Positions 35,008-44,433 of a stretch of 62,378 bases of DNA are shown in pieces. The notes under the pieces were generated by a model. That model saw only the letters and a program-made list of their open reading frames with translations, made no database searches and had not been told where the DNA came from. Numbering within the stretch: position 1 is the first letter of the stretch; the number at the start of each line of letters is the position of its first letter. A program made the position numbers and the translations under genes. Source of the DNA: Chloroflexota bacterium (GTDB lineage: Bacteria; Chloroflexota; Anaerolineae; Aggregatilineales; J027); NCBI GenBank assembly GCA_013112715.1, contig JABFGB010000001.1, forward strand, positions 285,502 through 347,879, written 5' to 3'.

Positions 35008-36110
35008 GAGCGTCCTCCTTTGTTCAGGCGGGGTTGCAATTCATCCAAGTAATGTTTGGCAAGCACTTTCCAATCAAAGGTCGTTTCCGCCAAATGTCGT
35101 GCATTTTCACCCATACGCTGACGTTCTTCAGCACTCCACTGGCTGGCGGTACGAATGGCGGCACTCATACTTTCCACCGTCGGTTCACACACCAATCCAC
35201 ACTCGGCCTCACGCACAAATTTGGAGGTCTCATCTACATTGGTCACAATCAGCGGCTTGCCCATCGCCAGATATTCGGCAAATTTGCTTGGCAGTCCTCC
35301 TTGCATCACCGGATGGCGGGTGCGCGAGATGACCAGTACATCCATTGGAGCTAATTTATCCGGTAGTTGGTCAACGGGCATCCGATTTTCCAGTGTGGCG
35401 TGGTCGCCGAGTATCCCCGCGAATTGGGCTTTTAATTCCTGATCACCCTCAGCAAATCCGATAAGGTGGAAATGCACCCCGTCGCGGATATTCTGGGCCA
35501 ATGCCTCTTGCAACACATCCGCCGCTTGCCATGCCTGAAAACTCCCAGCATAACAAATCCGCACCGTGCCATCATTGCGGGGAGGGGCGGGTTTAAATAA
35601 CGAAGTATCTACACCGTTCCGCACAACGATCATTTTAGATTCCGGCACGCCACGTTTAGCATACCGTTCTTGGAACGGGCCAGACACCATCAGCAAGGTA
35701 TTCGCCAAACGACGGGCCACTTGGGTTAAAACCGCGCTTTGAAAAACCAAATACGCCGTTCGCACCGAGCGTTTTTTATCCCATTCCAACCGCGTCTCCA
35801 TTAGTTCATCACCGTGTACATCAAACACCACATGATGTTTGTTCAACCAGCGTGCTACCGAAGCCGCCGTTGCCGAACCCGCCCCGGCAGCATGGATAAC
35901 GTCAAAATTCTTAGCATATTTGGCAATCGCAGGGGCATTTAGCGAAAACAGCAGATGCGGCCCTTTGACCCGCAAGGTTCGTAGCGACAAAAATTCGGTT
36001 TCGACGCCGTGTGCTTGTAAGCCATGCGACAAGCCTTCCAGTCGGGTCTGATAGGCATCTGCCATTTTCGCCCCACTTGGCGGCCTGTCCGATAAAAAGA
36101 GGATTCTCAT
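35004..36110 (-). CDS. GT4-family glycosyltransferase
   Basis: 368 residues. Start set at ATG 36110 (M-R-I-L-F-L-S-D-R-P-P-S-G), overlapping the upstream stop as ATGA, rather than a longer reading through that gene. C-terminal GT-B domain: C-Y-A-G-S-F-Q-A-W-Q-A, then G-G-L-P-S-K-F-A-E-Y-L-A-M-G-K-P-L-I-V with the conserved Glu. Cytoplasmic, acting on the polysaccharide repeat unit. Confidence 0.87.
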   Translation of the reverse strand: MRILFLSDRPPSGAKMADAYQTRLEGLSHGLQAHGVETEFLSLRTLRVKGPHLLFSLNAPAIAKYAKNFDVIHAAGAGSATAASVARWLNKHHVVFDVHGDELMETRLEWDKKRSVRTAYLVFQSAVLTQVARRLANTLLMVSGPFQERYAKRGVPESKMIVVRNGVDTSLFKPAPPRNDGTVRICYAGSFQAWQAADVLQEALAQNIRDGVHFHLIGFAEGDQELKAQFAGILGDHATLENRMPVDQLPDKLAPMDVLVISRTRHPVMQGGLPSKFAEYLAMGKPLIVTNVDETSKFVREAECGLVCEPTVESMSAAIRTASQWSAEERQRMGENARHLAETTFDWKVLAKHYLDELQPRLNKGGRS

Positions 36111-37318
36111 GGTCGTAATATCTCCGCCATAAACAAGGCCAGCTGCTTGCCCATTTCGTCCCATGTGCGACTGCGAGCATAGTCTAATGCAGCCTGCTGC
36201 ATCGTTTCCAATTGGGTGCGATTTTGCAGTAGGAGCAGCGCCGCTTGTATCAGGGCATCGGTGTCATATTCGATATGTACCCCACCCCGCGACTCCGCAA
36301 TCATCTGCTCGGCTTCCCCACCCCCCGACGCCATGACCGGCAATCCCGCCGCCATATATTCGGTAATTTTCATCGGCGAGGCATATTTGCGAAATTCATC
36401 CTGCCGCGAGGTCGCCAAGCCAATATCGGCCTCCGCCATCATATCCGGTAATTGTTCATAGGGTACTGCTCCGGTGAACACCACTTGCTCACTCACCCCG
36501 ATTCCTTTGGCAAGTGTTTGCAATTCCTCTTCGGCTGGCCCACCCCCGACCACCATCACCCGTATATCAGGAATCTGTTGGCGCAGGGTTGGCAGGGCGT
36601 GAATGGCAAGGTCAATTCCCCACCGCGCATCCACACTGCCGCAATAAATCAGGGTCGGCGGATGTGGTTTGCGGTTTTGGTAGGCCCAATTAAATTTCTC
36701 AAATTCGACGGCGTTCGGAATCACAATCGTGCGTTTCGCCCCCTGCTGTGTCCGCAGTTCTTGCAAGGGGCGACTAACCGAGGCAACTCCATCCGCCAAA
36801 TCCACATGTAACTGTTCATAACCCGCCACCAAATCGCGGTATTCAGCTTCAACATAGCCGGGGTAATAATCCCAATCATTATAGATGAGATGTTGGGCGA
36901 TCCCCGAATTTTTGAGCAGTTTGGCAAGCGGCGCATTTTCGGCATGGGCCACAATTGCCACGTCATATTTTCGCGCCAGATGGCCTTTCAGGATTTGGTA
37001 TATCCAGCGGCTCTGCATTTTGACATCTAGTGAACGTGGCAGTGGTAAACGTCGTGCTATCAAGCGCCGCACATTCCCATCCTGCGTCACACTCACCCGA
37101 TCCGTCAGCAAATGGGTTGCCCCCTTCGCCAATTTGTTGAACTTGGAGGTCGGTGGGCCGCCATAAAAATTGACATAGCCGACCAAATCCATCTGCTCCA
37201 CATACGGCGCGAGGGCATAGGGTAGGCGTTGGGCCGGACTGTTTAATTTCTGCACGGTCAGGTTGATGCCCGCCACAAATAAATATTTACCGGGCAGGGG
37301 GAGGCGTGTTTCGCTCAT
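36107..37318 (-). CDS. GT4-family glycosyltransferase
   Basis: 403 residues from ATG 37318 (M-S-E-T-R-L-P-L), placed just after the SDR stop. A longer non-ATG start at 37345 would overlap that gene. GT-B signature: Y-C-G-S-V-D-A-R-W-G-I, V-V-G-G-G-P-A-E-E-E-L, and K-Y-A-S-P-M-K-I-T-E-Y-M-A-A-G-L-P-V with the nucleotide-binding Glu. One of five GT4 enzymes in this locus, indicating a repeat unit of several sugars. Confidence 0.87.
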   Translation of the reverse strand: MSETRLPLPGKYLFVAGINLTVQKLNSPAQRLPYALAPYVEQMDLVGYVNFYGGPPTSKFNKLAKGATHLLTDRVSVTQDGNVRRLIARRLPLPRSLDVKMQSRWIYQILKGHLARKYDVAIVAHAENAPLAKLLKNSGIAQHLIYNDWDYYPGYVEAEYRDLVAGYEQLHVDLADGVASVSRPLQELRTQQGAKRTIVIPNAVEFEKFNWAYQNRKPHPPTLIYCGSVDARWGIDLAIHALPTLRQQIPDIRVMVVGGGPAEEELQTLAKGIGVSEQVVFTGAVPYEQLPDMMAEADIGLATSRQDEFRKYASPMKITEYMAAGLPVMASGGGEAEQMIAESRGGVHIEYDTDALIQAALLLLQNRTQLETMQQAALDYARSRTWDEMGKQLALFMAEILRP

Positions 37319-37320
37319 TT

Positions 37321-38079
37321 TTATAGATACCCGTAAGCGACCCAACCACCATCAACGGGCAATACCACCCCACTGATGTTATGGGCCGCCGGAGATGCCA
37401 GATAGACAGCTGCTTTGGCGATGTCATCCTCCTCGATAAAGCGGGCCAACGGGGTGCGCTTCAAAATCGCCGCCCCATCAAACCATCCCGACGCGATATG
37501 CTCATCCAACACATCATTCCGCACATACCCCGGCGCGATAGCATTCACGCGGATGTTATACTGACCCCACTCCGAAGCCAATACGCGGGTCAAGGCATCA
37601 ATGGCGGCCTTGCTGCAATTGTAGGCGAGGCGCTCCGGGAAACCGACAATGCCGTTGATCGAGGACATGCTGATAATGCAACCACCCTCGCCTTGTTTAA
37701 TCATGACCCGTCCGGCGGCTTGGCTGCACAAAAACGCGCCTTTGAGGTTGGTGTCCATCATGCGATCCCATTCCTCTTCGGGCAGGTCTTCCGTCTTGGT
37801 ACGACCAAACAACCCGGCATTATTGACCAAAATATCCAAGCGGCCAAAGTGATTGACCGCCGTCTCTGCCATACGTGCTACCGATTGAACATCGCGCACA
37901 TCGGTATGCACAAATACGGCGTTGCCTGTCCCCAAACTTTCAGCAGCGGCCTTGCCCTTTTCGGCGTTATATTCGGCAATAACGACCTTTGCCCCTTCTG
38001 CGACAAAGGCCTTTGCCATTGCAAGGCCAAGTCCCTGCCCCGCCCCTGTAATTACAGCCACTTTCTTTTCAAGCTGCAT
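37321..38079 (-). CDS. Short-chain dehydrogenase/reductase
   Basis: 252 residues. V-I-T-G-A-G-Q-G-L-G at the N-terminus, N-N-A-G-L-F, the catalytic Ser in I-S-M-S-S-I-N-G, and Y-N-C-S-K-A-A with Y-x-x-x-K. The C-terminus L-P-V-D-G-G-W is typical. It may act on a sugar intermediate, given the glycan operon. A nearby SDR at 13222 is a separate paralogue with similar length. Confidence 0.87.
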   Translation of the reverse strand: MQLEKKVAVITGAGQGLGLAMAKAFVAEGAKVVIAEYNAEKGKAAAESLGTGNAVFVHTDVRDVQSVARMAETAVNHFGRLDILVNNAGLFGRTKTEDLPEEEWDRMMDTNLKGAFLCSQAAGRVMIKQGEGGCIISMSSINGIVGFPERLAYNCSKAAIDALTRVLASEWGQYNIRVNAIAPGYVRNDVLDEHIASGWFDGAAILKRTPLARFIEEDDIAKAAVYLASPAAHNISGVVLPVDGGWVAYGYL

Positions 38080-38113
38080 ATGTTTTCCCCATGATTGATA
38101 AGGAACAATGCCC

Positions 38114-39475
38114 TTATGATCTAAATTTCAATCCGTCCAGCGCTCCCGCCAATTTTTCAGCGAGTTTGACACGGGCAAAATTATCAATACCATCGCGGGT
38201 AATGCGTACTGGCTGTCCATCAGCCCGCTGCTGATAATACTCCATAATCGCCTGTTGAATGCCCGCTGTATCATCCTGCTTGAGCGCCACCCCCAGCTTA
38301 TATTGCTGAATCAATTGATGGGCTGCCCCCGGTTCGCTCAAAAGCATAATAGGAGGGCCGCTCACCGCCCAATATTCATAAATCTTGCCGGGGATGAGCG
38401 TTGAAAATCCGGCATAATTGATAGTGAGCAGCAAATCAGCATTCCGCAGCAGGGTCGCAAATTCAGGTCGCGGCAGATACCCCGCTTCTTCGACCATGCC
38501 CTCCAACCCCATCTCAGTGACGTAGGCTTTGTATTCGGGGGGCAGTTCACCCGTAAACACCATTCGCATATTGTCGCCGATTTCGGGGTGCGCTTGGCGA
38601 ATATTGACCAATGCCTGAAAAAACGCCTTCGGGTCACGATTCCAGTCAGCCGCAACCGTCAGCAACCCGGCATGGACAATCGTAAATTTGCCAGCAAAAG
38701 TGGGCTGCGGTGCATTGTCGAGATAGGCATAATCCGCCAAATCCACTCCATTCGGAATATAGACCATTTTATCTTTTTGGCGGGGATAGCGTTTTTCAAA
38801 GGCGGCATGGCTGACTGGCGTCACCAGAACAACTTTGCTAGCACTGCTCACGGCAAAGCGCTCTAGCCATTTATTGATCCGACGCACAAAGGCGGGTCGT
38901 TCCGCTTGCCAAGGTGTATCTACCCAGTCGTCACGGAAATCTAACACCAGCGGACGGCGGGACAGGCGTTTTAATACCGCACCAATCACAGCGGCTGAGT
39001 GTGGCGGGCAGGTCACAAAAATGGCATCAATCTCATTTTCTTTGATGATCTTGCGGCCCTGTCGCACGGCAAACGGCAGCCATGTGATGTTTTCATCAGG
39101 AACCAGCAACCAGCGTGTCACCCAATCCCGAATATCGCGCAGGGTATTGATGACCAGCTTGAAAAATTTGCTTTTTTCACGGGCGGCCCGTCCTTTTTCC
39201 AGCAATGACGACGATGCCTCACCCGCCACCGCGCGACACACCACGACTTCGGATGGTAGGTCAGAGAGGAGTTCTTCACTCCCCTCCCGACGCAAACTTT
39301 TATATTCACGGCTGTCGTCTACGGTCAGTACATAGGGTTTCCAGCTGAGGCTTGGTAAGTATTTGAGGAACTTGACCACCCGGATTGACCCTCCCACCGA
39401 AAAAAAAGGCGGGAAGATATAAGCAATCACCAACAGCTTACGTAGACGTTTTTCACTCGGATTTGTCATAGGCAT
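38114..39475 (-). CDS. GT4-family glycosyltransferase (WcaI/WbnK-like arrangement)
   Basis: 453 residues. ATG immediately follows the preceding stop with no gap. N-terminal GT-B domain with F-P-P-F-F-S-V-G-G-S-I-R and C-P-P-H-S-A-A-V. C-terminal domain with I-P-N-G-V-D, I-V-H-A-G-L and I-P-G-K-I-Y-E-Y-W-A carrying the conserved Glu. Longer than the other GT4 proteins here because of an insert after the first domain. Cytoplasmic transferase for the repeat unit. Confidence 0.85.
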   Translation of the reverse strand: MPMTNPSEKRLRKLLVIAYIFPPFFSVGGSIRVVKFLKYLPSLSWKPYVLTVDDSREYKSLRREGSEELLSDLPSEVVVCRAVAGEASSSLLEKGRAAREKSKFFKLVINTLRDIRDWVTRWLLVPDENITWLPFAVRQGRKIIKENEIDAIFVTCPPHSAAVIGAVLKRLSRRPLVLDFRDDWVDTPWQAERPAFVRRINKWLERFAVSSASKVVLVTPVSHAAFEKRYPRQKDKMVYIPNGVDLADYAYLDNAPQPTFAGKFTIVHAGLLTVAADWNRDPKAFFQALVNIRQAHPEIGDNMRMVFTGELPPEYKAYVTEMGLEGMVEEAGYLPRPEFATLLRNADLLLTINYAGFSTLIPGKIYEYWAVSGPPIMLLSEPGAAHQLIQQYKLGVALKQDDTAGIQQAIMEYYQQRADGQPVRITRDGIDNFARVKLAEKLAGALDGLKFRS

Positions 39476-40789
39476 TTACCAGCAAAGCCCTTCATAGGCG
39501 GCCTTACCTTTCCAACGGGCATTACTCGAATTACGCGAGAGGTCAACCACCAACTGATCTTCACGCGCCAACGCTACAAGGTCATCGTTGACCCCGTGCG
39601 AAGCGATAATGACTTCCGCCCCATCTACCGCCTCTTCCAATGAATGGCACATCAAGGAGGCGATATGCGGAATAGTTTGTTCAATATAGGAACGATTGCC
39701 GCCGACCAAACGCGCCAAATTCACGTTAGCATCATAAATCGTGACCTTATAACCCTTCCCCAGTAGCGTTTCGGCCAGTGTCACCATCGGGCTTTCGCGC
39801 AGATCATCGGTATGGGGTTTGAAACTCAGACCCATCAATGTCACCGATTTTTTGCCACTCCGCACCACCAGATCCAGTGCAAACTCAATATGTTCGTGGT
39901 TGCTTTCCATGACCCCTTCAAGCATGGGGATGTCTACATCAGTATGACGCGAGAGATAGGTGATAGCGCGTAAATCTTTGGGGAGGCATGACCCGCCGAA
40001 CGCAAAACCGGGACGTAGATAGCGTGGAGAAATATTCAGCTTGGTATCCTGTGCGAAAATCTCCATGACGCGGGTGCTGTCTACACCTACCACCTTCGAT
40101 AAACGACCAATCTCATTAGCGAACGTCACTTTGACCGCATGGAAGGCATTGCACGCATATTTGACCATGTTGGCAGTATCGGGGTCACTGAAATAGAGCG
40201 GGGCATCAATATTGTCGTATAAATGGGCCAGCACTTGACCGGATTTCTCGTCCTCTGTGCCAATCAGTGTATAAGGCGGGTTAATAAAGTCCTCAATCGC
40301 GCTTCCTTCACGTAAGAATTCAGGATTTACCGTCACACCAAAATCCACTCCAGCCTTCTTGCCAGAACACTGCTCCAGAATCGGCTTGAGGGTGTTGGTA
40401 AACGTGCCGGGTAGGACTGTGCTGCGGAGTGAAACCACTTTGTAATCGTTTGCGGTGGCTAATGCTTCGCCAATTTCTTGGGCAACCCGTTCCACATAAG
40501 TTAGCCCCAACCCCCCATTGGCATGAGAGGGTGTACCAACGCAGATGAGCAGCACTTCACCATGCCGGACTGCTGCCGCTGTGTCCTGTGTCGCCTTCAA
40601 TTTGCCCGACTCTACTCCCTCAGCAATGAGCGGTTCAAGTCCGGGTTCGACGATTGGGCTTTGTTTATTGTTAATCTGGTTGACCTTATCGGCACTGACA
40701 TCTACGCCTAACACGTCATGCCCTTGCCCAGCCAAACATGCTGCCGAAACGGTTCCCACATACCCAAGACCAAAGATACTGACTTTCAT
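39476..40789 (-). CDS. algD: Nucleotide-sugar dehydrogenase, AlgD-like (GDP-mannose or UDP-glucose 6-dehydrogenase)
   Basis: 437 residues from ATG 40789 (M-K-V-S-I-F-G-L-G-Y-V-G). Longer readings enter the upstream gene. NAD-binding G-x-G-x-x-G at the start, L-R-S-T-V-L-P-G-T, V-N-P-E-F-L-R-E-G, and the catalytic Cys in G-F-A-F-G-G-S-C-L-P-K-D. The pattern (S-P-I-V-E-P-G-L-E, S-G-K-K-A-G-V-D-F-G-V, K-V-T-F-A-N-E-I-G, Q-D-T-K-L-N-I-S-P-R-Y) is closer to Pseudomonas AlgD than to generic UDP-glucose dehydrogenases, pointing to GDP-mannuronate. It makes the uronic acid precursor. The start overlaps the heparinase stop as ATGA. Confidence 0.87.
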   Translation of the reverse strand: MKVSIFGLGYVGTVSAACLAGQGHDVLGVDVSADKVNQINNKQSPIVEPGLEPLIAEGVESGKLKATQDTAAAVRHGEVLLICVGTPSHANGGLGLTYVERVAQEIGEALATANDYKVVSLRSTVLPGTFTNTLKPILEQCSGKKAGVDFGVTVNPEFLREGSAIEDFINPPYTLIGTEDEKSGQVLAHLYDNIDAPLYFSDPDTANMVKYACNAFHAVKVTFANEIGRLSKVVGVDSTRVMEIFAQDTKLNISPRYLRPGFAFGGSCLPKDLRAITYLSRHTDVDIPMLEGVMESNHEHIEFALDLVVRSGKKSVTLMGLSFKPHTDDLRESPMVTLAETLLGKGYKVTIYDANVNLARLVGGNRSYIEQTIPHIASLMCHSLEEAVDGAEVIIASHGVNDDLVALAREDQLVVDLSRNSSNARWKGKAAYEGLCW

Positions 40790-42849
40790 TGATTGTTGTA
40801 CTCCCTTTCTGAGTAGCGTTGAATTTTCCAGATAAAGCGCGTACCGGACACCGTACCCTGCCATTTTGCGACGACGACTTGATTGGGCTGTTTGCGCCCA
40901 TAATTGGATGAAAACTCGCCTGCTTCAATATTTAAGATGACATCCGCAGGGGGCATAAGCTCAATTAAAAAGTTATCTTCATTATTCTTTACCCATACCC
41001 GTCCGTCTTGCTGCTCAACGGTCAAGTCCGGGGCAAAATGAAAAAACCACTTCACCTCATGTGTCGTCGAATGCGCGTGCAGAGTATCTATGATTTCCCA
41101 ATCACCCGATGCCGGATGGTTTATTTCACGTTGATGGCGCACCCCGGCCCGTGTTTGCATCGCGCCCACGACACGCCTTCCTGCCTCCCACGCCAAACAT
41201 TCACCCTGCGGCACTTGCTCCCATGAAAAATCGGTGCGCGGGATGGCCTGCTCCTTGCCATCAATCATCAGCGTATTATGCGAGGCTGTCGTTCGATAGT
41301 GGTCGCGTGATGAGCCGTGATAGAGATATGTCCCCGCATCTACCAAGACAGGACGTCCCTCAATCCACAAAATCGGACTGAGCATATCACAGTGGGCATG
41401 GGCCGATTCCCCTTCCCCACCCAATCCAAATGGGCCACAGCGAAAATACAGCACGTCACTGGTAGCCGACCAATTATCGCGGATGATATAGTGACCAGCA
41501 TCGGGAAATGCTCTGGAGATTTCCGCCGGGGGTTGCTCCTCCAATCTTTCCCAAGCCTCCAAGCCCGCCTTGCTCAACAGCCAAAACGATTCTTCATCAA
41601 ACCTTCCGGCACTAAATTTCCAATCGGGTCGTTGATAATAGGTCGCCCCAAACGCCAAAAGATGACGGAAATCCCAAAACGGCTTGGCAAGGCTTAACCC
41701 AACTGCCCTTCCATCATCTTGATCGCCCCAATTTTGCATTGTGCCTGCCGGGGTTTTGCAATATTGCACATAATCAATCATCCGATGGAGTGTATCTTCC
41801 AACACAGGCTGCGGGGGAATAAGGCCGCGTTTCGCCAGCAGCACCAACGGTTGCACAAATTCCGCCACAAATTGATGATACCCCGTGCCCTGCTCCTTGT
41901 TCGCCCCGCTAGGATGCGTTTGGGCTACCATTTGTTCGTTCATATGCCGGAGACCGATCTCAAGCCACTGCGCTGATTCCTTGAATTCAGGGAACAGCGC
42001 CGCCGTAATCGCTAACCCCGCCGCCTCGCCAATCAAGTGATTGTTGGGCACGGCTTCCCAATGGGTGAGATGGGTGCTAAGGGCATTGGCCTGTTGATAG
42101 AGGCTTTTTAGGAAAGCGGGGGCTAATTTTTCACGGAAATCAGCCAGCGTGCGGAAAAACTGGAAGGCCACGCCCCATGCAATCAGACGAATCCCTAGCT
42201 CAAGGCTGCTAAACCAATTAATGCCATGCAGCACCGGATTGGCTTGAATCCAGCTTTCGGTCTGTTTCGCAAATGCCTCATAATAACGAATATCGTCGGT
42301 CAGCCAATATGCCATACCCAAGGCGATAAAATGTTGATGACGGTTGAGTTCCCAGATAGGCTTCAAATCGGCGGCGCGTTCAGCCGACCACAACAATTCT
42401 TCCATCCGCACAATGTATAATGCAGGCCATTCATAACCCGTCACGGGGTCACGATGCCAGTTGATTTCATCGGGAAAGTTGACCGCCTGCCCGAATAAAG
42501 TGAACTCGTTTCGACAGGCCGCGTCTGCTAATGCCAATGTTGCTGCGACGTGTTCGGGATAACGTTCGCGTAGTATCTTAATCGTCTCTAAGCGCGATTC
42601 ATGGGGCAGCAAAAATGAGGTGTCGGGTCGGGAGGCGAGTTGCGTGATAAATGCCGCAAAGGTCTGCCAATCGCCTTTTACCACAGCCAAGAAATCCGTA
42701 TCCGATAGCGTTTGGTTGGCTTTCCAACGCCAATAGGCCGTCTCGCCCCAGAGTTTTCCGGCACGGCTGACTCGTCCTCCCACTTTTTCAACCGCACCCC
42801 GCACACCAAGTTCACGGAAACGGTCAGCATAATGTTTGATAGATGGCAT
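40786..42849 (-). CDS. Heparinase II/III-family polysaccharide lyase
   Basis: 687 residues from ATG 42849 (M-P-S-I-K-H-Y-A-D), 6 nt after AGGG. N-terminal alpha/alpha toroid (about 100-370) with N-W-F-S-S-L-E-L-G and N-N-H-L-I-G-E-A-A-G. The C-terminal beta-sandwich begins near G-E-G-E-S-A-H-A-H-C-D, with D-A-G-T-Y-L-Y-H-G and T-A-S-H-N-T-L-M-I-D-G, all hallmarks of the family. It cleaves uronic-acid-containing polymers by beta-elimination. No signal peptide is obvious, so the site of action is uncertain. In alginate-type loci such a lyase trims or recycles the polymer, which fits the coupled AlgD-like gene. Confidence 0.87.
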   Translation of the reverse strand: MPSIKHYADRFRELGVRGAVEKVGGRVSRAGKLWGETAYWRWKANQTLSDTDFLAVVKGDWQTFAAFITQLASRPDTSFLLPHESRLETIKILRERYPEHVAATLALADAACRNEFTLFGQAVNFPDEINWHRDPVTGYEWPALYIVRMEELLWSAERAADLKPIWELNRHQHFIALGMAYWLTDDIRYYEAFAKQTESWIQANPVLHGINWFSSLELGIRLIAWGVAFQFFRTLADFREKLAPAFLKSLYQQANALSTHLTHWEAVPNNHLIGEAAGLAITAALFPEFKESAQWLEIGLRHMNEQMVAQTHPSGANKEQGTGYHQFVAEFVQPLVLLAKRGLIPPQPVLEDTLHRMIDYVQYCKTPAGTMQNWGDQDDGRAVGLSLAKPFWDFRHLLAFGATYYQRPDWKFSAGRFDEESFWLLSKAGLEAWERLEEQPPAEISRAFPDAGHYIIRDNWSATSDVLYFRCGPFGLGGEGESAHAHCDMLSPILWIEGRPVLVDAGTYLYHGSSRDHYRTTASHNTLMIDGKEQAIPRTDFSWEQVPQGECLAWEAGRRVVGAMQTRAGVRHQREINHPASGDWEIIDTLHAHSTTHEVKWFFHFAPDLTVEQQDGRVWVKNNEDNFLIELMPPADVILNIEAGEFSSNYGRKQPNQVVVAKWQGTVSGTRFIWKIQRYSEREYNNQ

Positions 42850-42856
42850 AGCATCC

Positions 42857-44416
42857 CTATATTTCAACGGTGGTTTCGGGCATTGGTGGAATCGTTGATT
42901 CTGATTCCGCATCCTCTGACACAGAGGCAATCATCGCATCCGGCCCATGCTCGCTGCGAATAGTACGTAACTGGGCAATGGACACCTCGCCCAGACCGAT
43001 TATCGCAATTCCATAGGCGACTGCCCCCGCACCAACTGCGATCAAAAACGTCAGCACCTGTTCTTTAGTACCATCGGCTGGCCCAAACTCGACAATGAGG
43101 CCGGCGGCAATACCCATCAACACCGTCGCCCCGATAACCCGCCACAACGTTGGCATAGGCCAGCGCCATGTTAAAAATTTGGATGAATGATAGGCTTGCA
43201 AGACTGTCTGGAAGCCAAAAGCAATTGTCCCTGCCAGCGCCGCGCCCATAAAACCCAACCAAGGAACTAAAGCAATGTTGAGTGCAAGGCTGACCGCAAC
43301 CGCAATAAATTGATTACGGGCCAGAATATTCGTCTTTTTACCAAGCAAGATGCCATAGCTGCCCAACTGCCCCAAACCAAATAGAGCGCTAGATGCCGCC
43401 ACAAAAAAGGTGGCTCGGTATCCGTCAAAGTATTCAGGATCGGCCAAAAATCCCACTAATAGACGTGCGGTTACGGCCAAGCCAACCACCGCTGGTACGA
43501 CCAAAATTAGGAACATCCGGGTAAAGGTGGTCAATGTCTCTTCAGTTTCTGCGCGGCCTTTTTCTTCCCATGTCCTCATCATAATAGGGCCGGGGACAAT
43601 CAAAAATAGGCCAACCAAAAGGTCAATACTGCGGGCCGAAATGTTGTAGGACACGAGATAAACACCGACCTCATAGCTATCATGGAAAATTTTGACGATG
43701 TAGCGGTCAGCCAAACGCAACCCCCAAAACGCCAAATTGCCAATCGTGAGCGGCAAAGCATAGGCCCAAAATGGCGCGAAATCACTTCGCGTTAGTTTAC
43801 TAAATCGTATGGCTATGCCTTTTGACGTAACCCAAAAGAGGGGAATCATCAGCACAATAGTGATAATGACCTGTCCCCATAAGATCGAGCCAACCCCAAC
43901 ATCGAACTGGGTTGCCATTATCCATGCAATAATGACCATCCCGTAACGCATAGATAACTCAAAGGCGGTATACCAGCGGCTTTTTTCCTCTGCCCGAACA
44001 ATGTGCATCAGGACGGTGTACCAACTGCTGACGATAAACAGCAGCAGCGCCACCCATAATAGGGAGTATAGGTTATCATCTACCAAATCGGCGGCTTTGG
44101 CGGTGACCATCAGCACGGCGGCGATAATCCCCCCGACAATGGTCAACACAGCGGTGGTTGAAAAAATCGTCCCAAAATAATCGGAAAGTTTTTCTTTGAG
44201 TTCATAGGCCGCATAAAATCGCACGGCAGCAGCGGCAAATCCCGTGACCGTCCCGGCAATCAAAAACTCCGAGACCCCAATCGCAAGGTTATAGTTGCCA
44301 TATTGATCTGGGGCAAACAGACGGGTGAAAATCGGCACGGTGATAAATGCCGTCAGTGCTGGCAAAATCTTAGATGGCAAATAGGCCAGCAGATCTTTAA
44401 TAACGCGCCTTTGCAT
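42857..44416 (-). CDS. wzx: Polysaccharide flippase, Wzx/MurJ-like (MOP superfamily)
   Basis: 519 residues with about 12-14 hydrophobic segments. The N-terminus L-L-A-Y-L-P-S-K-I-L-P-A-L-T-A-F-I-T-V-P-I-F-T-R-L-F is the usual start of O-antigen flippases. It moves the undecaprenyl-linked repeat unit across the membrane. The last about 35 residues are a polar acidic tail (S-V-S-E-D-A-E-S-E-S). 17 nt after the polymerase stop and 7 nt before the lyase start. Confidence 0.85.
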   Translation of the reverse strand: MQRRVIKDLLAYLPSKILPALTAFITVPIFTRLFAPDQYGNYNLAIGVSEFLIAGTVTGFAAAAVRFYAAYELKEKLSDYFGTIFSTTAVLTIVGGIIAAVLMVTAKAADLVDDNLYSLLWVALLLFIVSSWYTVLMHIVRAEEKSRWYTAFELSMRYGMVIIAWIMATQFDVGVGSILWGQVIITIVLMIPLFWVTSKGIAIRFSKLTRSDFAPFWAYALPLTIGNLAFWGLRLADRYIVKIFHDSYEVGVYLVSYNISARSIDLLVGLFLIVPGPIMMRTWEEKGRAETEETLTTFTRMFLILVVPAVVGLAVTARLLVGFLADPEYFDGYRATFFVAASSALFGLGQLGSYGILLGKKTNILARNQFIAVAVSLALNIALVPWLGFMGAALAGTIAFGFQTVLQAYHSSKFLTWRWPMPTLWRVIGATVLMGIAAGLIVEFGPADGTKEQVLTFLIAVGAGAVAYGIAIIGLGEVSIAQLRTIRSEHGPDAMIASVSEDAESESTIPPMPETTVEI

Positions 44417-44433
44417 TCAACCCCCTCAAGAGA

